Part shown: piece by piece, positions 43,401 through 51,623 of the stretch
Numbering within the stretch: position 1 is the stretch's first letter
Layout: every line of letters starts with the position of its first letter
From: Rikenellaceae bacterium
GTDB lineage: Bacteria; Bacteroidota; Bacteroidia; Bacteroidales; UBA932
DNA: 64,000 nucleotides
NCBI GenBank assembly: GCA_003542575.1
Contig: DPKJ01000005.1
Coordinates: 124,001-188,000, forward strand
Direction of reading: 5' to 3'
Program-made: the position numbers and the translations under genes
Notes under the pieces: generated by a model
Databases searched by the model: none
What the model was told of the DNA's origin: nothing
Seen by the model: only the letters and a program-made list of their open reading frames with translations

Positions 43401-44937
43401 CATAAAAGTCATAATATGAATTTCTTCCGGTTGACATTCCAATAATTCCCTGGAATAGAAAATCCAGATTGGGATCTCTGCATATAACTTTTCCATCAAA
43501 AGTATTGTTTGTGTAACTCCCGACTGCCGTGATATTACTATACGGGTAACCGTTAAAATGCAACTTTTGAATAAACATACTGTCAATTAAAAATCTGCTG
43601 CCTCCCAAATTTTCATCTCTTAAAAGAGCGCTGAAGTGAGTATTTAGAGTTAACTCTCCAATTGTGCTGCTCTTAATAAGTGAGCCTATATTAAAACTCT
43701 GACTTCTAAGGTTTCCAAGAAGATCAAGCCCCCTCTCTTTATCATTATTTCTAAGGAGAACATCTACATACAATTGACCAATATTGGTATTCAAATGCCC
43801 GTTTGCTACAAAATCATCAAGCAATCCTGCAAGTCTTCCTTTGAAATTGTACCTGACAAGTGGTGAAAGCTGGGTAAGCAACTTCATTGGCTTTGTACTG
43901 TTAAGAGACGAGATAATAAAGGCAAGGTCAGTAGTTGTGGTTACACTGTTGTTTATATCAACAAAAGCCATTGTAACATCCGGATTGGGCAATCCGGAAA
44001 TTCTGGCGTTGAGATCAGCATATGTTAGTCCCGATTCAGAGGTTATTTTGAGGTTTTGAGTGCGGATATTTGAGATTGAACCACTTATATTACCGGTGAT
44101 GTAAAGCTTAAGTATGTTTGATTTAAGAGAGGGAGCAAACTTAGATATTGTACGAAAGTTTAAAAGTGAATTTTCAAAATGGACGTCAATTACGACTTTG
44201 TTCACAAAATCATTAAAATCAGCCAGAGAATCATAACTGAAACTTAAATATTCCCCTTTTAAAAAAGATACGCCGTCATTGATTATAATATTCTGAATAT
44301 TGATTTTATGAGGTTCTAAAGTCAGATTACCTTCGAGTTTTTCTGTTCTGAAGCCGCTTTTATCTTCGAAGGATATATTTTTGATTTCAGCTTTTAATAT
44401 ATCTCCCATATAGGAGATATTGCGTAAGTTGAAATTTATTTTACTTAAAGAGAGGTCTTTAAAGTTAACTGAGGAGCTGTCTCTTGTTTCATCTATTGAA
44501 AAAGGGTTTTTAAGTGTAAGTCTAAAGTTTTCAATAATAAGTTCTCTGGCAAATATGTTGGTTGACTGTTTGGTTGTGTCACTTTTTTCCGATTTGGGAA
44601 TCAGTGACAAAATTCTGGAGAGATTGGTTGTGGAATCTGTTTCGTTTACAATGTTTATCACGCCATCGTACAGGTGAAGGTGATTTAATCTGATTTTATT
44701 TCTTAACAGATCTCCGGCAGAAAATCTAACAGATAATTTTTTGCATCCTAACAGTGTGTCGTTATCATTGTATTTTATAAGGATATCATTAGCTATCAGG
44801 CGATTGAAAAATACATAATAGACCCTGCCTATAGATACCTCAGTGTTGAGTCTCCCGGATAGGTTTTTTGCTGCTTTGTTAGCAGCAAAAGTCTGCAGAG
44901 CAGGTATCTGTAAAGCAAGATAGGCTCCCAATGGCAT
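40468..44937 (-). CDS. tamB: TamB-like translocation/assembly module protein
   Basis: 1489 residues as called from the first ATG. The protein is a long series of beta-strand repeats (AsmA-like at the N-terminus) ending in the DUF490/TamB domain at about 1050-1450, with 'IDKTVGDIITGYGSGLITLDINP' and 'NMQGDYIIQSGFYKF' as clear markers. TamB spans the periplasm and helps supply lipids or assemble outer-membrane proteins. The start is a problem. The family has an N-terminal membrane anchor, and here its first half is encoded upstream of the ATG, in the same frame (44938-44997, KIAVALLFIIAL), with no ATG, GTG or TTG before the in-frame stop at about 45021. The true start may be a rare codon such as ATT 44997. 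Confidence 0.88.
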   Translation of the reverse strand: MPLGAYLALQIPALQTFAANKAAKNLSGRLNTEVSIGRVYYVFFNRLIANDILIKYNDNDTLLGCKKLSVRFSAGDLLRNKIRLNHLHLYDGVINIVNETDSTTNLSRILSLIPKSEKSDTTKQSTNIFARELIIENFRLTLKNPFSIDETRDSSSVNFKDLSLSKINFNLRNISYMGDILKAEIKNISFEDKSGFRTEKLEGNLTLEPHKINIQNIIINDGVSFLKGEYLSFSYDSLADFNDFVNKVVIDVHFENSLLNFRTISKFAPSLKSNILKLYITGNISGSISNIRTQNLKITSESGLTYADLNARISGLPNPDVTMAFVDINNSVTTTTDLAFIISSLNSTKPMKLLTQLSPLVRYNFKGRLAGLLDDFVANGHLNTNIGQLYVDVLLRNNDKERGLDLLGNLRSQSFNIGSLIKSSTIGELTLNTHFSALLRDENLGGSRFLIDSMFIQKLHFNGYPYSNITAVGSYTNNTFDGKVICRDPNLDFLFQGIIGMSTGRNSYYDFYADVIYADLAALNFDKRDSVSSVSLRTLANFTQDRKGDIEGTINIRNLNFRNSKGAFPIGDINIQSSSAQDNFSIYLKSSFANATYKGTDFFTNFINKFFNVTLADNLPAVFPNLMGEGPRVKGKNYSFNVDFNDTRSIAQLILPGLQIASKTSVKVTIDAKDNIKLHLNSNKLGYNNIYGDKINLNIQGNSESVNAQIESDRIHIGGLNLDSSKVFLGLKDNLFSVKSEYTNTGDLENRLDFTSEVLFTSMGEGNPAIMDLSINPSEIYLNGVNWTIGKSKIVFQDSTYVFHNFNLSRENQLLNVDGMISRNPYDTLSVIIENLDITPFNSLLNLPLHLQGVFNGNAIAVNMHKDPKILFDIRGDSVSLNHHYFGNLEINSEWDNAESSFKLSLLNRLNDSIPLKATGFYKPSDNFLSINANLNNLQPKYFESFLTDIVSETAGGVTGNLILSGKTDKLNLTGRNVMLNNLAFKVDFTNVFYTLNGPVNLTETGLYLNNAIIRDRAGNSGRVSGGLQYIHFRDLRLNTTVTFTNLEALNTREEDNSSFYGTAFGTGRLNISGPLDKILMDINVTTNRNTSIHIPLSSATEVSSNNLLTFIQPAAELYSNDPTYNGNTKLKSGTELQVKLRANMTPDAAMLIEIDKTVGDIITGYGSGLITLDINPSKDIFNMQGDYIIQSGFYKFVLQGIFERDFTIQEGGNIGFNGNIDRTNLNITANYRTKASINTLIADTSSVSNRRTVDCQINMSGNLMNPSLRFAIDIPDIDPVTKSRVNAALNTDDKVVKQVMSLLISGSFIPDVQSSIVNNSTILYSNATEVLSNQINKIFNQLDIPLDLSFNYQPGQNGRNMFDAAVSAQLFNNRVILNGNIGSSKYMNKAGEVVGDLDVEIKLDDKGRFRAKAFSHSADQYSNYLDNSQRNGVGLVYQEEFSSFRELFNRMFSGKKKREITLPDNSPAIKEDQDYSEESKTVSLLELR

Positions 44938-45004
44938 TAATGCAATGATAAAAAGGAGCGCAACAGCTATTTTTCTGAATGTTTTGATATAATTAATTTT
45001 GGAA

Positions 45005-45012
45005 CAAAAATA
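45005..45012 (-). promoter_or_regulatory. -7 box of tamB
   Basis: CAAAAATA on the plus strand reads TATTTTTG on the minus strand. Transcription would start near 44998, which is only a few bases from the anchor-encoding frame. No TTTG at the standard distance. Confidence 0.5.
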
Positions 45013-45072
45013 ATCATTTTAATAGAGCGAATTGTTAAAAAAAAACCAATTTTGCGAAATATTTAAAAGTTA

Positions 45073-46098
45073 ATGAGCGTTACTATACTAGCAATAGAGT
45101 CATCATGTGATGATACCTCAGCGGCGGTTGTAAAAGACGGAGTGGTACTGTCAAATGAAATGGCAACTCAGGATATACACCAAAAATATGGTGGAGTAAT
45201 ACCTGAACTCGCATCAAGAGCTCATCAGCAGAACATTGTGCCTGTTGTTCACGCAGCTTTAAAAGGTGCCTCAATCACTAAAGAGCAGATAGATGCTGTC
45301 GCCTTTACAAGAGGACCTGGCCTTTTAGGGTCACTTCTCGTTGGAACCTCTTTTGCAAAAGGGTTTGCCATGGCTCTCGGGAAACCGTTGATTGATGTCA
45401 ACCATCTCCAGGGACACCTTTTATCTCATTTTATTATTGAAAAAGGTTCTGATAAAGATCTGCCAAAATTTCCTTACTTAACTCTTCTTGTGTCTGGGGG
45501 GCATACTCAAATAGTCAAGGTAGAGAGCTTTCTTGAATTTGAGGTTATTGGTGAGACAATAGATGATGCTGTTGGAGAGGCTTTTGACAAATGTGCAAAG
45601 CTTCTTAACCTTGGTTATCCCGGAGGACCGGTTGTAGACAGACTCAGTTCATCTGGTGATCCAATGAAATTCAGGTTTTCAAAACCCAGAATTGCAGGGC
45701 TGAATTACAGCTTCAGTGGAATAAAGACCTCTTTGCTCTATTTTTTGCGTGATAGAATTAAAGAGAATGAGAAATTCATAAATGAGAATATTAATGACAT
45801 CTGTGCCTCTTATCAAAGACATCTGGTTGATATTCTTATGGAGAAACTTAATAAGGCAGCCATCGAGCAAAATATTAAAGGTATAGCGCTATCAGGAGGT
45901 GTCTCCGCCAATTCTCTCCTAAGGCAAAGAGTCTTTGAAGAGGGGTTGAAAAGGGGCTGGAAAACCTTTATTCCGGAAATAAAATATACGACAGACAATG
46001 CTGCTATGATTGCAATTGCTGGCTATTATAAATTTATGTCAGGTTATAGGGCAACTTTTGATATTACCCCTGTTTCCAGATCTGCAGATTATAGGTAA
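45073..46098 (+). CDS. tsaD: tRNA t6A threonylcarbamoyltransferase subunit TsaD
   Basis: 341 residues. TsaD transfers threonylcarbamoyl to A37 of tRNAs reading ANN codons. 'ILAIESSCDDTSAAVV' (N-terminus) and the metal motif HLQGHLLSH (HxxxH, near 113-121) are diagnostic; 'LLVSGGHTQIV' near 141, 'GEAFDKCAKLL' near 176 and 'ALSGGVSANSLLR' near 275 complete the ASKHA ATP site. The divergent neighbour is tamB. Confidence 0.96.
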   Translation: MSVTILAIESSCDDTSAAVVKDGVVLSNEMATQDIHQKYGGVIPELASRAHQQNIVPVVHAALKGASITKEQIDAVAFTRGPGLLGSLLVGTSFAKGFAMALGKPLIDVNHLQGHLLSHFIIEKGSDKDLPKFPYLTLLVSGGHTQIVKVESFLEFEVIGETIDDAVGEAFDKCAKLLNLGYPGGPVVDRLSSSGDPMKFRFSKPRIAGLNYSFSGIKTSLLYFLRDRIKENEKFINENINDICASYQRHLVDILMEKLNKAAIEQNIKGIALSGGVSANSLLRQRVFEEGLKRGWKTFIPEIKYTTDNAAMIAIAGYYKFMSGYRATFDITPVSRSADYR

Positions 46099-46149
46099 CA
46101 AAATAACGTAAATTCGACAAAAAAAACTGCTTTTTGTGCGTAATACCTA

Positions 46150-46179
46150 TTTGAAAATTCAAAATTCAAATTATCTTTG
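46150..46179 (+). promoter_or_regulatory. Promoter of the SusC/SusD pair
   Basis: TTTG at 46150-46153, an 18-base gap containing AAATTC repeats, then TATCTTTG at 46172-46179. The leader before ATG 46228 is about 40 bases. Confidence 0.7.
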
Positions 46180-46227
46180 TGCACGCAAACACAATATGTA
46201 CTTAATTATTAACTTAAAATTTATTAC

Positions 46228-49200
46228 ATGAAAAAATTCAGCCTTGTAATTGCAGCTCTGCTGTTTGTAGCTGGTAATGTGCTATTTGCACAGAACATAC
46301 GAATAACAGGAACTGTGACTGAATTGGGAACGGGAGCTCCGCTTCCATTCGTGAGTATCCAGGTCAAAGGAACTACAAGCGGTGCAACAACATTGGACAA
46401 TGGCTCCTATGTTATCAACGCTCCTGCCGGAGGTACCCTGATTTTTAGCTTTATCGGCTATAAAACAAGAGAAGTTCTGATTGACAACAGAAACGTTATT
46501 AATGTTCAACTGGAGACAGACGCCGTTGCTCTGGAAGAGGTTGTGATGGTAGCTTACGGTACAGCTAAAAAATCCAGTGTTACAGGATCAATAACATCGG
46601 TTAGTTCAGCAAATATCGATAAGAGACCTGTTACCAATGCTCTTGCTGCCCTTGCAGGTGCAGCTCCGGGTGTTCAGGTTAACACCTCTTACGGTCAGCC
46701 CGGTGCCGACCCTACAATCCGTATTCGCGGATTTGGTTCAATTAACTACTCATCAGCTCCTCTTATTGTACTGGATGGATCTCCATACAACGGAGTGATG
46801 GCTAACATCAACCCATCTGACATTGAGTCAATCAGTATTCTTAAAGATGCTGCTTCAACTGCACTTTTCGGATCAAGAGGATCTAACGGTGTTGTAATGA
46901 TTACTACTAAAAAAGGTAGGAAAGAGAAATTAAGCATTACTGCCAATGTAACCCAGGGTTTCTCTGCAAGAGGACTTCCTGAGTATGATAGAATTGATGC
47001 ATTCGATTACTATCCTGTTATGTGGGAATCACTCAGAAACAGTTTAATTACCTCATCAAGACCTATTGATCAGGCAAGTATTCTTGCTTCGGGAGCAACA
47101 TCAAACGGTATTGTTACAAATCTTGGTTATAACCCATTCAGAGGAATTGCCAATGATAAAGTTATGGGTACAGACGGTAAACTTAATCCTGCAGCAACAT
47201 CTCTGCTTTGGGGTGATGACCTTGACTGGTATTCACCAATTGAGAGAGTTGGCCACAGAACTGAAGCCATGGTTTCGGCCAGCGGAGGAACAGAGACTTC
47301 TGATTACTACCTGTCTGTAGGTTATACAACCGATAATGGATGGCTTGAAAAGACAAACTATGATCGTATTTCAGCAAGAGCTAACCTTAACTTCACTCCT
47401 AAAAAGTGGATTACATTTGGTGTTAACTTAAATACTTCATACAACACTTCATCATCTGCAAATACAGAAAGTAATACAGGTTATGCAAACCCGATTTACT
47501 TTGCAAGAACTATGGGTCCTATCTATCCTGTGTATCAGCACAGCCGTGTTAACGGTGATTATATTACTGATGATCAGGGTAACAAACTATGGGACTTAGG
47601 TGCACAGGTTGTTGAAGGTGGTGTAACATATGCTGCCAGAACACAAAATAACGGACGTCACGGTATTGCAGAACACATGCTTAATATCAGAGATTTCCAA
47701 AGAAACACTATTCAGTCGAGAGCATATGCTGAATTTTCTTTCCTTAAAGATTTCAAATTTAAGGTTCAGCACTCATTTGATATTAACAACTACCTTAATT
47801 CAACATACGAAAACACATTAGTAGGAGACGGTGCTCCTCAGGGTCGTTCAAGAAAAGAGCACTCGTTGAGATACACTCGTACAACTGTACAGATGCTTAA
47901 CTATGATAAAATTGTTGGAAAGCATGAGTTTAATTTTATGGCAGCTCACGAAAACTATGAGAATGAATATCAGTATCTTTATGGCTTCCGTCAGGGTGAA
48001 ATTATCCCGGGCAACACCGAGTTGATAAACTTTACAACTACAAACAGTCTCTATTCGTATATTGATAAACATAAAGTTGAAGGTTTTCTTTCAAGAGGTA
48101 CATACTCATTTGATAACGGCAAATATACTGCCGAAGGTTCTTTCAGAAGAGATGGTTCATCAAAATTCTCAAGTGACGTAAGATGGGGTAACTTCTGGTC
48201 AGTTGGTGGTGGTTGGAGAATTGACAAAGAGTCATTTATGACAGGACAGAATTGGGCAGATTATTTGAAATTAAGAGCTTCTTATGGTCTTAATGGTAAT
48301 GACGGTGGTATCAGCTACTATGCCTGGCAAGTTCTATACAGCTACAGAAACAACGCGGCTGAGCCGGGTTATATCCAGGATACAGCACCGGGTAATCCGA
48401 TGCTAAAATGGGAGACCTCTGTTCAGACTGATATTGGACTTGATTTTGCACTTTTTAACAATAAGCTTAGAGGTAGTGTTGACTGGTTTAACAAAGAGTC
48501 AAAGGATTTGATCTTTTCTCTTCCATTAGCTCCTTCTACCGGTTATACATCACAGGACAGAAACATTGGTGCTGTTTACAACCGTGGTTGGGAACTTGAT
48601 CTTACTGCAGGTATTGTTAATACCAAGAACTTCAGCTTTAGCCTGAATCTTAATGCAACGACCTACCAAAACAGGATTAAATCGCTTCCTGAAGAGAATC
48701 GCGAACTTGGAATTATATCAGGTAATTTTAAACGTGTTGAAGGTGGTTCTATTTATGATTACTGGCTCCGTCAGTGGTATGGTGTTGACCCAACAAATGG
48801 TAATGCACTTTATCTGTTTAATGACGCAAAGGACGATGCCGGTAATTATATCACAGTTTGGGCTGATGCAGATTGTAAAACTTTAGCTGATGGTACTCTT
48901 GTTACAAGCAGTCAGGCTAAAGCAAAATACGACTGGTCAGGTACAAGTATTCCTGATCTGTTCGGGTCAATTACTCCAATCTTTAAAGTATACGGTATTG
49001 ATATTTCAGTGCAGTTTAATTACTCTATTGGTGGTAAAGCATACGATTATAACTATGCTTCTCTAATGTCAACAGGAGGAATGGGAACTGCAAAACATGT
49101 TGATATCCTTGACAGATGGACTACTGCAGGCCAGATTACAAATGTTCCAAGAATGGATAATGCTCAGACTACCAACTTCAATGCTGCATCAAGCAGATGG

Positions 49201-49434
49201 CTGGTAAGCTCTACATTTTTCTCATTGAGAAACATTAATTTGGCTTATAATTTTAAACCAAACGTATTAAAGGCACTTGATGTTAAAGCATTAAAAGTAT
49301 ATGCTTCTGCTGAAAATCTTGCACTCTTCTCAGCAAGAAAGGGTCTTGATCCTACACAGAACTTTAGTGGAAGTGTCTTGAATGATGTTGGTTTCAACAG
49401 AGTGGTTACCTTTGGTATTAATGTTAACTTCTAA
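46228..49434 (+). CDS. SusC/RagA-type TonB-linked outer-membrane protein
   Basis: 1068 residues. A signal peptide (1-22, ends LFAQ) is followed by the carboxypeptidase-regulatory-like beta domain of SusC proteins (about 24-100), a TonB-box region, the plug (about 108-230: 'AALAGAAPGVQVNTSYGQPGADPTIRIRGFGSIN', cited in part, and 'ILKDAASTALFGSRGSNGVVMITTKKG' in part), and a beta-barrel to the end. With SusD it forms a lidded transporter in the outer membrane for glycans or peptides. No degradative enzyme or sensor gene is adjacent, so the substrate is open. Confidence 0.94.
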   Translation: MKKFSLVIAALLFVAGNVLFAQNIRITGTVTELGTGAPLPFVSIQVKGTTSGATTLDNGSYVINAPAGGTLIFSFIGYKTREVLIDNRNVINVQLETDAVALEEVVMVAYGTAKKSSVTGSITSVSSANIDKRPVTNALAALAGAAPGVQVNTSYGQPGADPTIRIRGFGSINYSSAPLIVLDGSPYNGVMANINPSDIESISILKDAASTALFGSRGSNGVVMITTKKGRKEKLSITANVTQGFSARGLPEYDRIDAFDYYPVMWESLRNSLITSSRPIDQASILASGATSNGIVTNLGYNPFRGIANDKVMGTDGKLNPAATSLLWGDDLDWYSPIERVGHRTEAMVSASGGTETSDYYLSVGYTTDNGWLEKTNYDRISARANLNFTPKKWITFGVNLNTSYNTSSSANTESNTGYANPIYFARTMGPIYPVYQHSRVNGDYITDDQGNKLWDLGAQVVEGGVTYAARTQNNGRHGIAEHMLNIRDFQRNTIQSRAYAEFSFLKDFKFKVQHSFDINNYLNSTYENTLVGDGAPQGRSRKEHSLRYTRTTVQMLNYDKIVGKHEFNFMAAHENYENEYQYLYGFRQGEIIPGNTELINFTTTNSLYSYIDKHKVEGFLSRGTYSFDNGKYTAEGSFRRDGSSKFSSDVRWGNFWSVGGGWRIDKESFMTGQNWADYLKLRASYGLNGNDGGISYYAWQVLYSYRNNAAEPGYIQDTAPGNPMLKWETSVQTDIGLDFALFNNKLRGSVDWFNKESKDLIFSLPLAPSTGYTSQDRNIGAVYNRGWELDLTAGIVNTKNFSFSLNLNATTYQNRIKSLPEENRELGIISGNFKRVEGGSIYDYWLRQWYGVDPTNGNALYLFNDAKDDAGNYITVWADADCKTLADGTLVTSSQAKAKYDWSGTSIPDLFGSITPIFKVYGIDISVQFNYSIGGKAYDYNYASLMSTGGMGTAKHVDILDRWTTAGQITNVPRMDNAQTTNFNAASSRWLVSSTFFSLRNINLAYNFKPNVLKALDVKALKVYASAENLALFSARKGLDPTQNFSGSVLNDVGFNRVVTFGINVNF

Positions 49435-49448
49435 ATTATTAAACTGAT

Positions 49449-50951
49449 ATGAAAAAAATAAGAATATACATTTTGGCATTGGTGGCAGGGCTTTTGGTGT
49501 TATCTACATCTTGTTCAAAAGATTTTCTGGAGACCCGCCCCACAGACCAGCTTGCTGCCGGAGACGTATTTAGCTCATTAACTGGTGCCTGGGGTGCAAT
49601 TAACGGAGTACATCGCTCGATGTACATCCAGTACAATAGTGTTCAGGCTCATGGTGGTATGGACGGCATGCTTAGATATATTGATTTTATGGGTACCGAT
49701 GTACTGTTTAATACAACAGCAAATGGTTGGTATCTTGGAACATACAGATGGGTAGATCATAGAAATGAGAGGTCAAATCAGGTTCTGTATTGGACAAATA
49801 TTTATCGATTGATTAGTAATGTAAATCAAATTATTAACAACATTGATAATGTAACCGGATCAGAAGCTGAGAAAAGACACATAAAAGGGCAGGCTCTGGC
49901 TTACAGAGCGTGGGCGCATTTTATGCTTGTTCAGCTTTATGCCGACAGATTTGTTCCGGGAGCTGCAAATTCTCATGCCGGTGTTCCATATATGGAGGCA
50001 ATTTCTTTCGACGGACAGGAGAGACTCTCGGTTGCTGAAACCTACGCTAAGATTAACGCAGACATAACCGCAGCTATAACAAATCTAGAAGGCTTTACAA
50101 GAGCGAACAAATCACACATCAACAAATCTGTAGCTCAGGCTATACAGGCGCAGATTGCTTTGGTTCAGGGTAACTGGAATCTTGCTGCAACATCTGCAAA
50201 TGCTGCAAGACAAGGCTATAGCTTTATGACTACAGCTCAACATCAGGATGGTTATAATTCAATTAGCAATCCTGAGTATATGTGGGGTTCTTTTGTTCAG
50301 GAAGATCAAACTCAATATTTCTACTCTTTCTATGCTTACATGTCAAATAATTTTAACTCAACAGCAATCAGACAGAGTCCAAAATCAATACTGAAGGATT
50401 TGTACGACCAAATTACTCCTACTGATGTTAGAAAGACGTTCTGGTATCCGAATGCTGTAGCTGACAAACAACCATTTGTTCAATCAAACGGAGTCAGATA
50501 TAATTACATGAGTTCAAAGTTTCAATCTGTTTCGGTTTCTGACAGCCGTGGAGATTTTCCGTGGATCAGAGTTGCAGAGATGTATCTGATTGAAGCAGAG
50601 GCTTTGGCAAGACAGGCGGGTAAAGAAGATTTGGCTAAGGATGTACTTTTACTGCTTGCAAAAAACAGGGATCCTCAGTATGTAAAATCTACCAAAACAG
50701 GACAAGCTCTGATAAGTGAGATTCTGATTCAAAGGAGAGTTGAACTATGGGGCGAAGGTAGAAACTTTACTGACCTTAAGAGACTTGGTTTGCCATTGGA
50801 GAGACCGGAGGTAGCGAGCGGTAGTATGGGAGGTCACGTTGCTTCTATTGCAATTAAACTTACCGAACCTGCCGGAACAAACAACTGGACATGGATGATT
50901 CCGAGAGGTGAGATTGATACCAATCCAAATCTATCTCAGAATCCTGCGTAA
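49449..50951 (+). CDS. SusD/RagB-type surface lipoprotein
   Basis: 500 residues. The lipoprotein signal ends at Cys22 (STSC), followed by DFLETRPTDQ, the usual beginning of a mature SusD protein. The N-terminal TPR-like helical domain includes 'ALAYRAWAHFMLVQLYAD' near 155, and the C-terminal 'LIQRRVELWGEGRNFTDLKRLG' (cited in part) with 'PRGEIDTNP' at the end are hallmarks of the SusD domain. It binds substrate and acts as the lid of the SusC barrel. It follows the susC-like gene by 14 bases and is followed by a terminator. Confidence 0.94.
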   Translation: MKKIRIYILALVAGLLVLSTSCSKDFLETRPTDQLAAGDVFSSLTGAWGAINGVHRSMYIQYNSVQAHGGMDGMLRYIDFMGTDVLFNTTANGWYLGTYRWVDHRNERSNQVLYWTNIYRLISNVNQIINNIDNVTGSEAEKRHIKGQALAYRAWAHFMLVQLYADRFVPGAANSHAGVPYMEAISFDGQERLSVAETYAKINADITAAITNLEGFTRANKSHINKSVAQAIQAQIALVQGNWNLAATSANAARQGYSFMTTAQHQDGYNSISNPEYMWGSFVQEDQTQYFYSFYAYMSNNFNSTAIRQSPKSILKDLYDQITPTDVRKTFWYPNAVADKQPFVQSNGVRYNYMSSKFQSVSVSDSRGDFPWIRVAEMYLIEAEALARQAGKEDLAKDVLLLLAKNRDPQYVKSTKTGQALISEILIQRRVELWGEGRNFTDLKRLGLPLERPEVASGSMGGHVASIAIKLTEPAGTNNWTWMIPRGEIDTNPNLSQNPA

Positions 50952-50973
50952 TTCTGGATTTGCGATTATAATT

Positions 50974-51000
50974 AAGGGTGCCTTCTGGCACCCTTTTTTT
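50974..51000 (+). terminator. Terminator of the SusC/SusD operon
   Basis: AAGGGTGCC (50974-50982) pairs with GGCACCCTT (50987-50995) around a TTCT loop, followed by a T-run. Confidence 0.9.
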
Positions 51001-51006
51001 ATGCAA

Positions 51007-51032
51007 TAAAAAAGGAGCTATTTAGTAGCTCC
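51007..51032 (-). terminator. Terminator of slyD
   Basis: On the minus strand GGAGCTA pairs with TAGCTCC around a five-base loop (51014-51032), followed by seven T (51013-51007). Confidence 0.85.
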
Positions 51033-51056
51033 ATTTCTTTAAAATCTATAATTTGT

Positions 51057-51587
51057 TTAGCAACCGCCTGAACAGCCTGAACAAGAATCGCTGCTGCAAG
51101 ATGACGCTTTTTCACCGTGAAGTCCGTTAATAAGCTCTTCGGGTGTAGATTCACGAACCTCAACAACTGCTCCTTTAAAATGGAGCTCAGACCCTGCCAG
51201 TGGATGGTTAAAATTCATTACCACTACGCTATCTTTGATCTCGTCAATTGTTCCCTGAAGTCTGTTACCGTCTGAATCCTGCATTGGCAGAACATTTCCT
51301 ACTGTTAACAGTCCATCCTCAATTTTTCCGTCAACCTTGAACATGTCAATCGGAAGCTCAACAATTGCATCACTGCTAACCTCTCCATAACCCTCTTTTG
51401 CCGAAAGTGTAAAGTCAAATGTATCTCCAACAACTTTATTCAGAACATTCTCTTCAAATTTTGGAAGAAGGTAACCGGTACCGAATATAAATTTTAATGG
51501 GTTTTCAGCATTTACGGTTTCGATTGTATCTCCTTCTACTGTAAGAGTGTATGAAAGAGAGACAACTTTGTTTTTTTCAATTTTCAT
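51057..51587 (-). CDS. slyD: SlyD-like FKBP peptidyl-prolyl isomerase
   Basis: 176 residues. The N-terminal FKBP domain (about 1-70 and 125-150) has an inserted IF chaperone domain (about 72-122), as in SlyD: 'KVVSLSYTLTVEGDTIE', 'FIFGTGYLLPKFEENVL' and 'VVMNFNHPLAGSELHFKGAVVEV' (in part). The C-terminus is cysteine-rich with six Cys in the last 15 residues (CSSDSCSGCSGGC), equivalent to the metal-binding tail of SlyD but lacking its histidines. It catalyses proline isomerisation, assists folding and may bind nickel or another metal. Confidence 0.9.
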   Translation of the reverse strand: MKIEKNKVVSLSYTLTVEGDTIETVNAENPLKFIFGTGYLLPKFEENVLNKVVGDTFDFTLSAKEGYGEVSSDAIVELPIDMFKVDGKIEDGLLTVGNVLPMQDSDGNRLQGTIDEIKDSVVVMNFNHPLAGSELHFKGAVVEVRESTPEELINGLHGEKASSCSSDSCSGCSGGC

Positions 51588-51623
51588 TTTGGTAATATTT
51601 TAAAGTGTGATTATATGCAAAAA

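Noticed and set aside
46228..50951. A full polysaccharide utilisation locus
   Set aside because: Only the SusC/SusD pair is present; no glycoside hydrolase, lyase, sulfatase or sensor is nearby.
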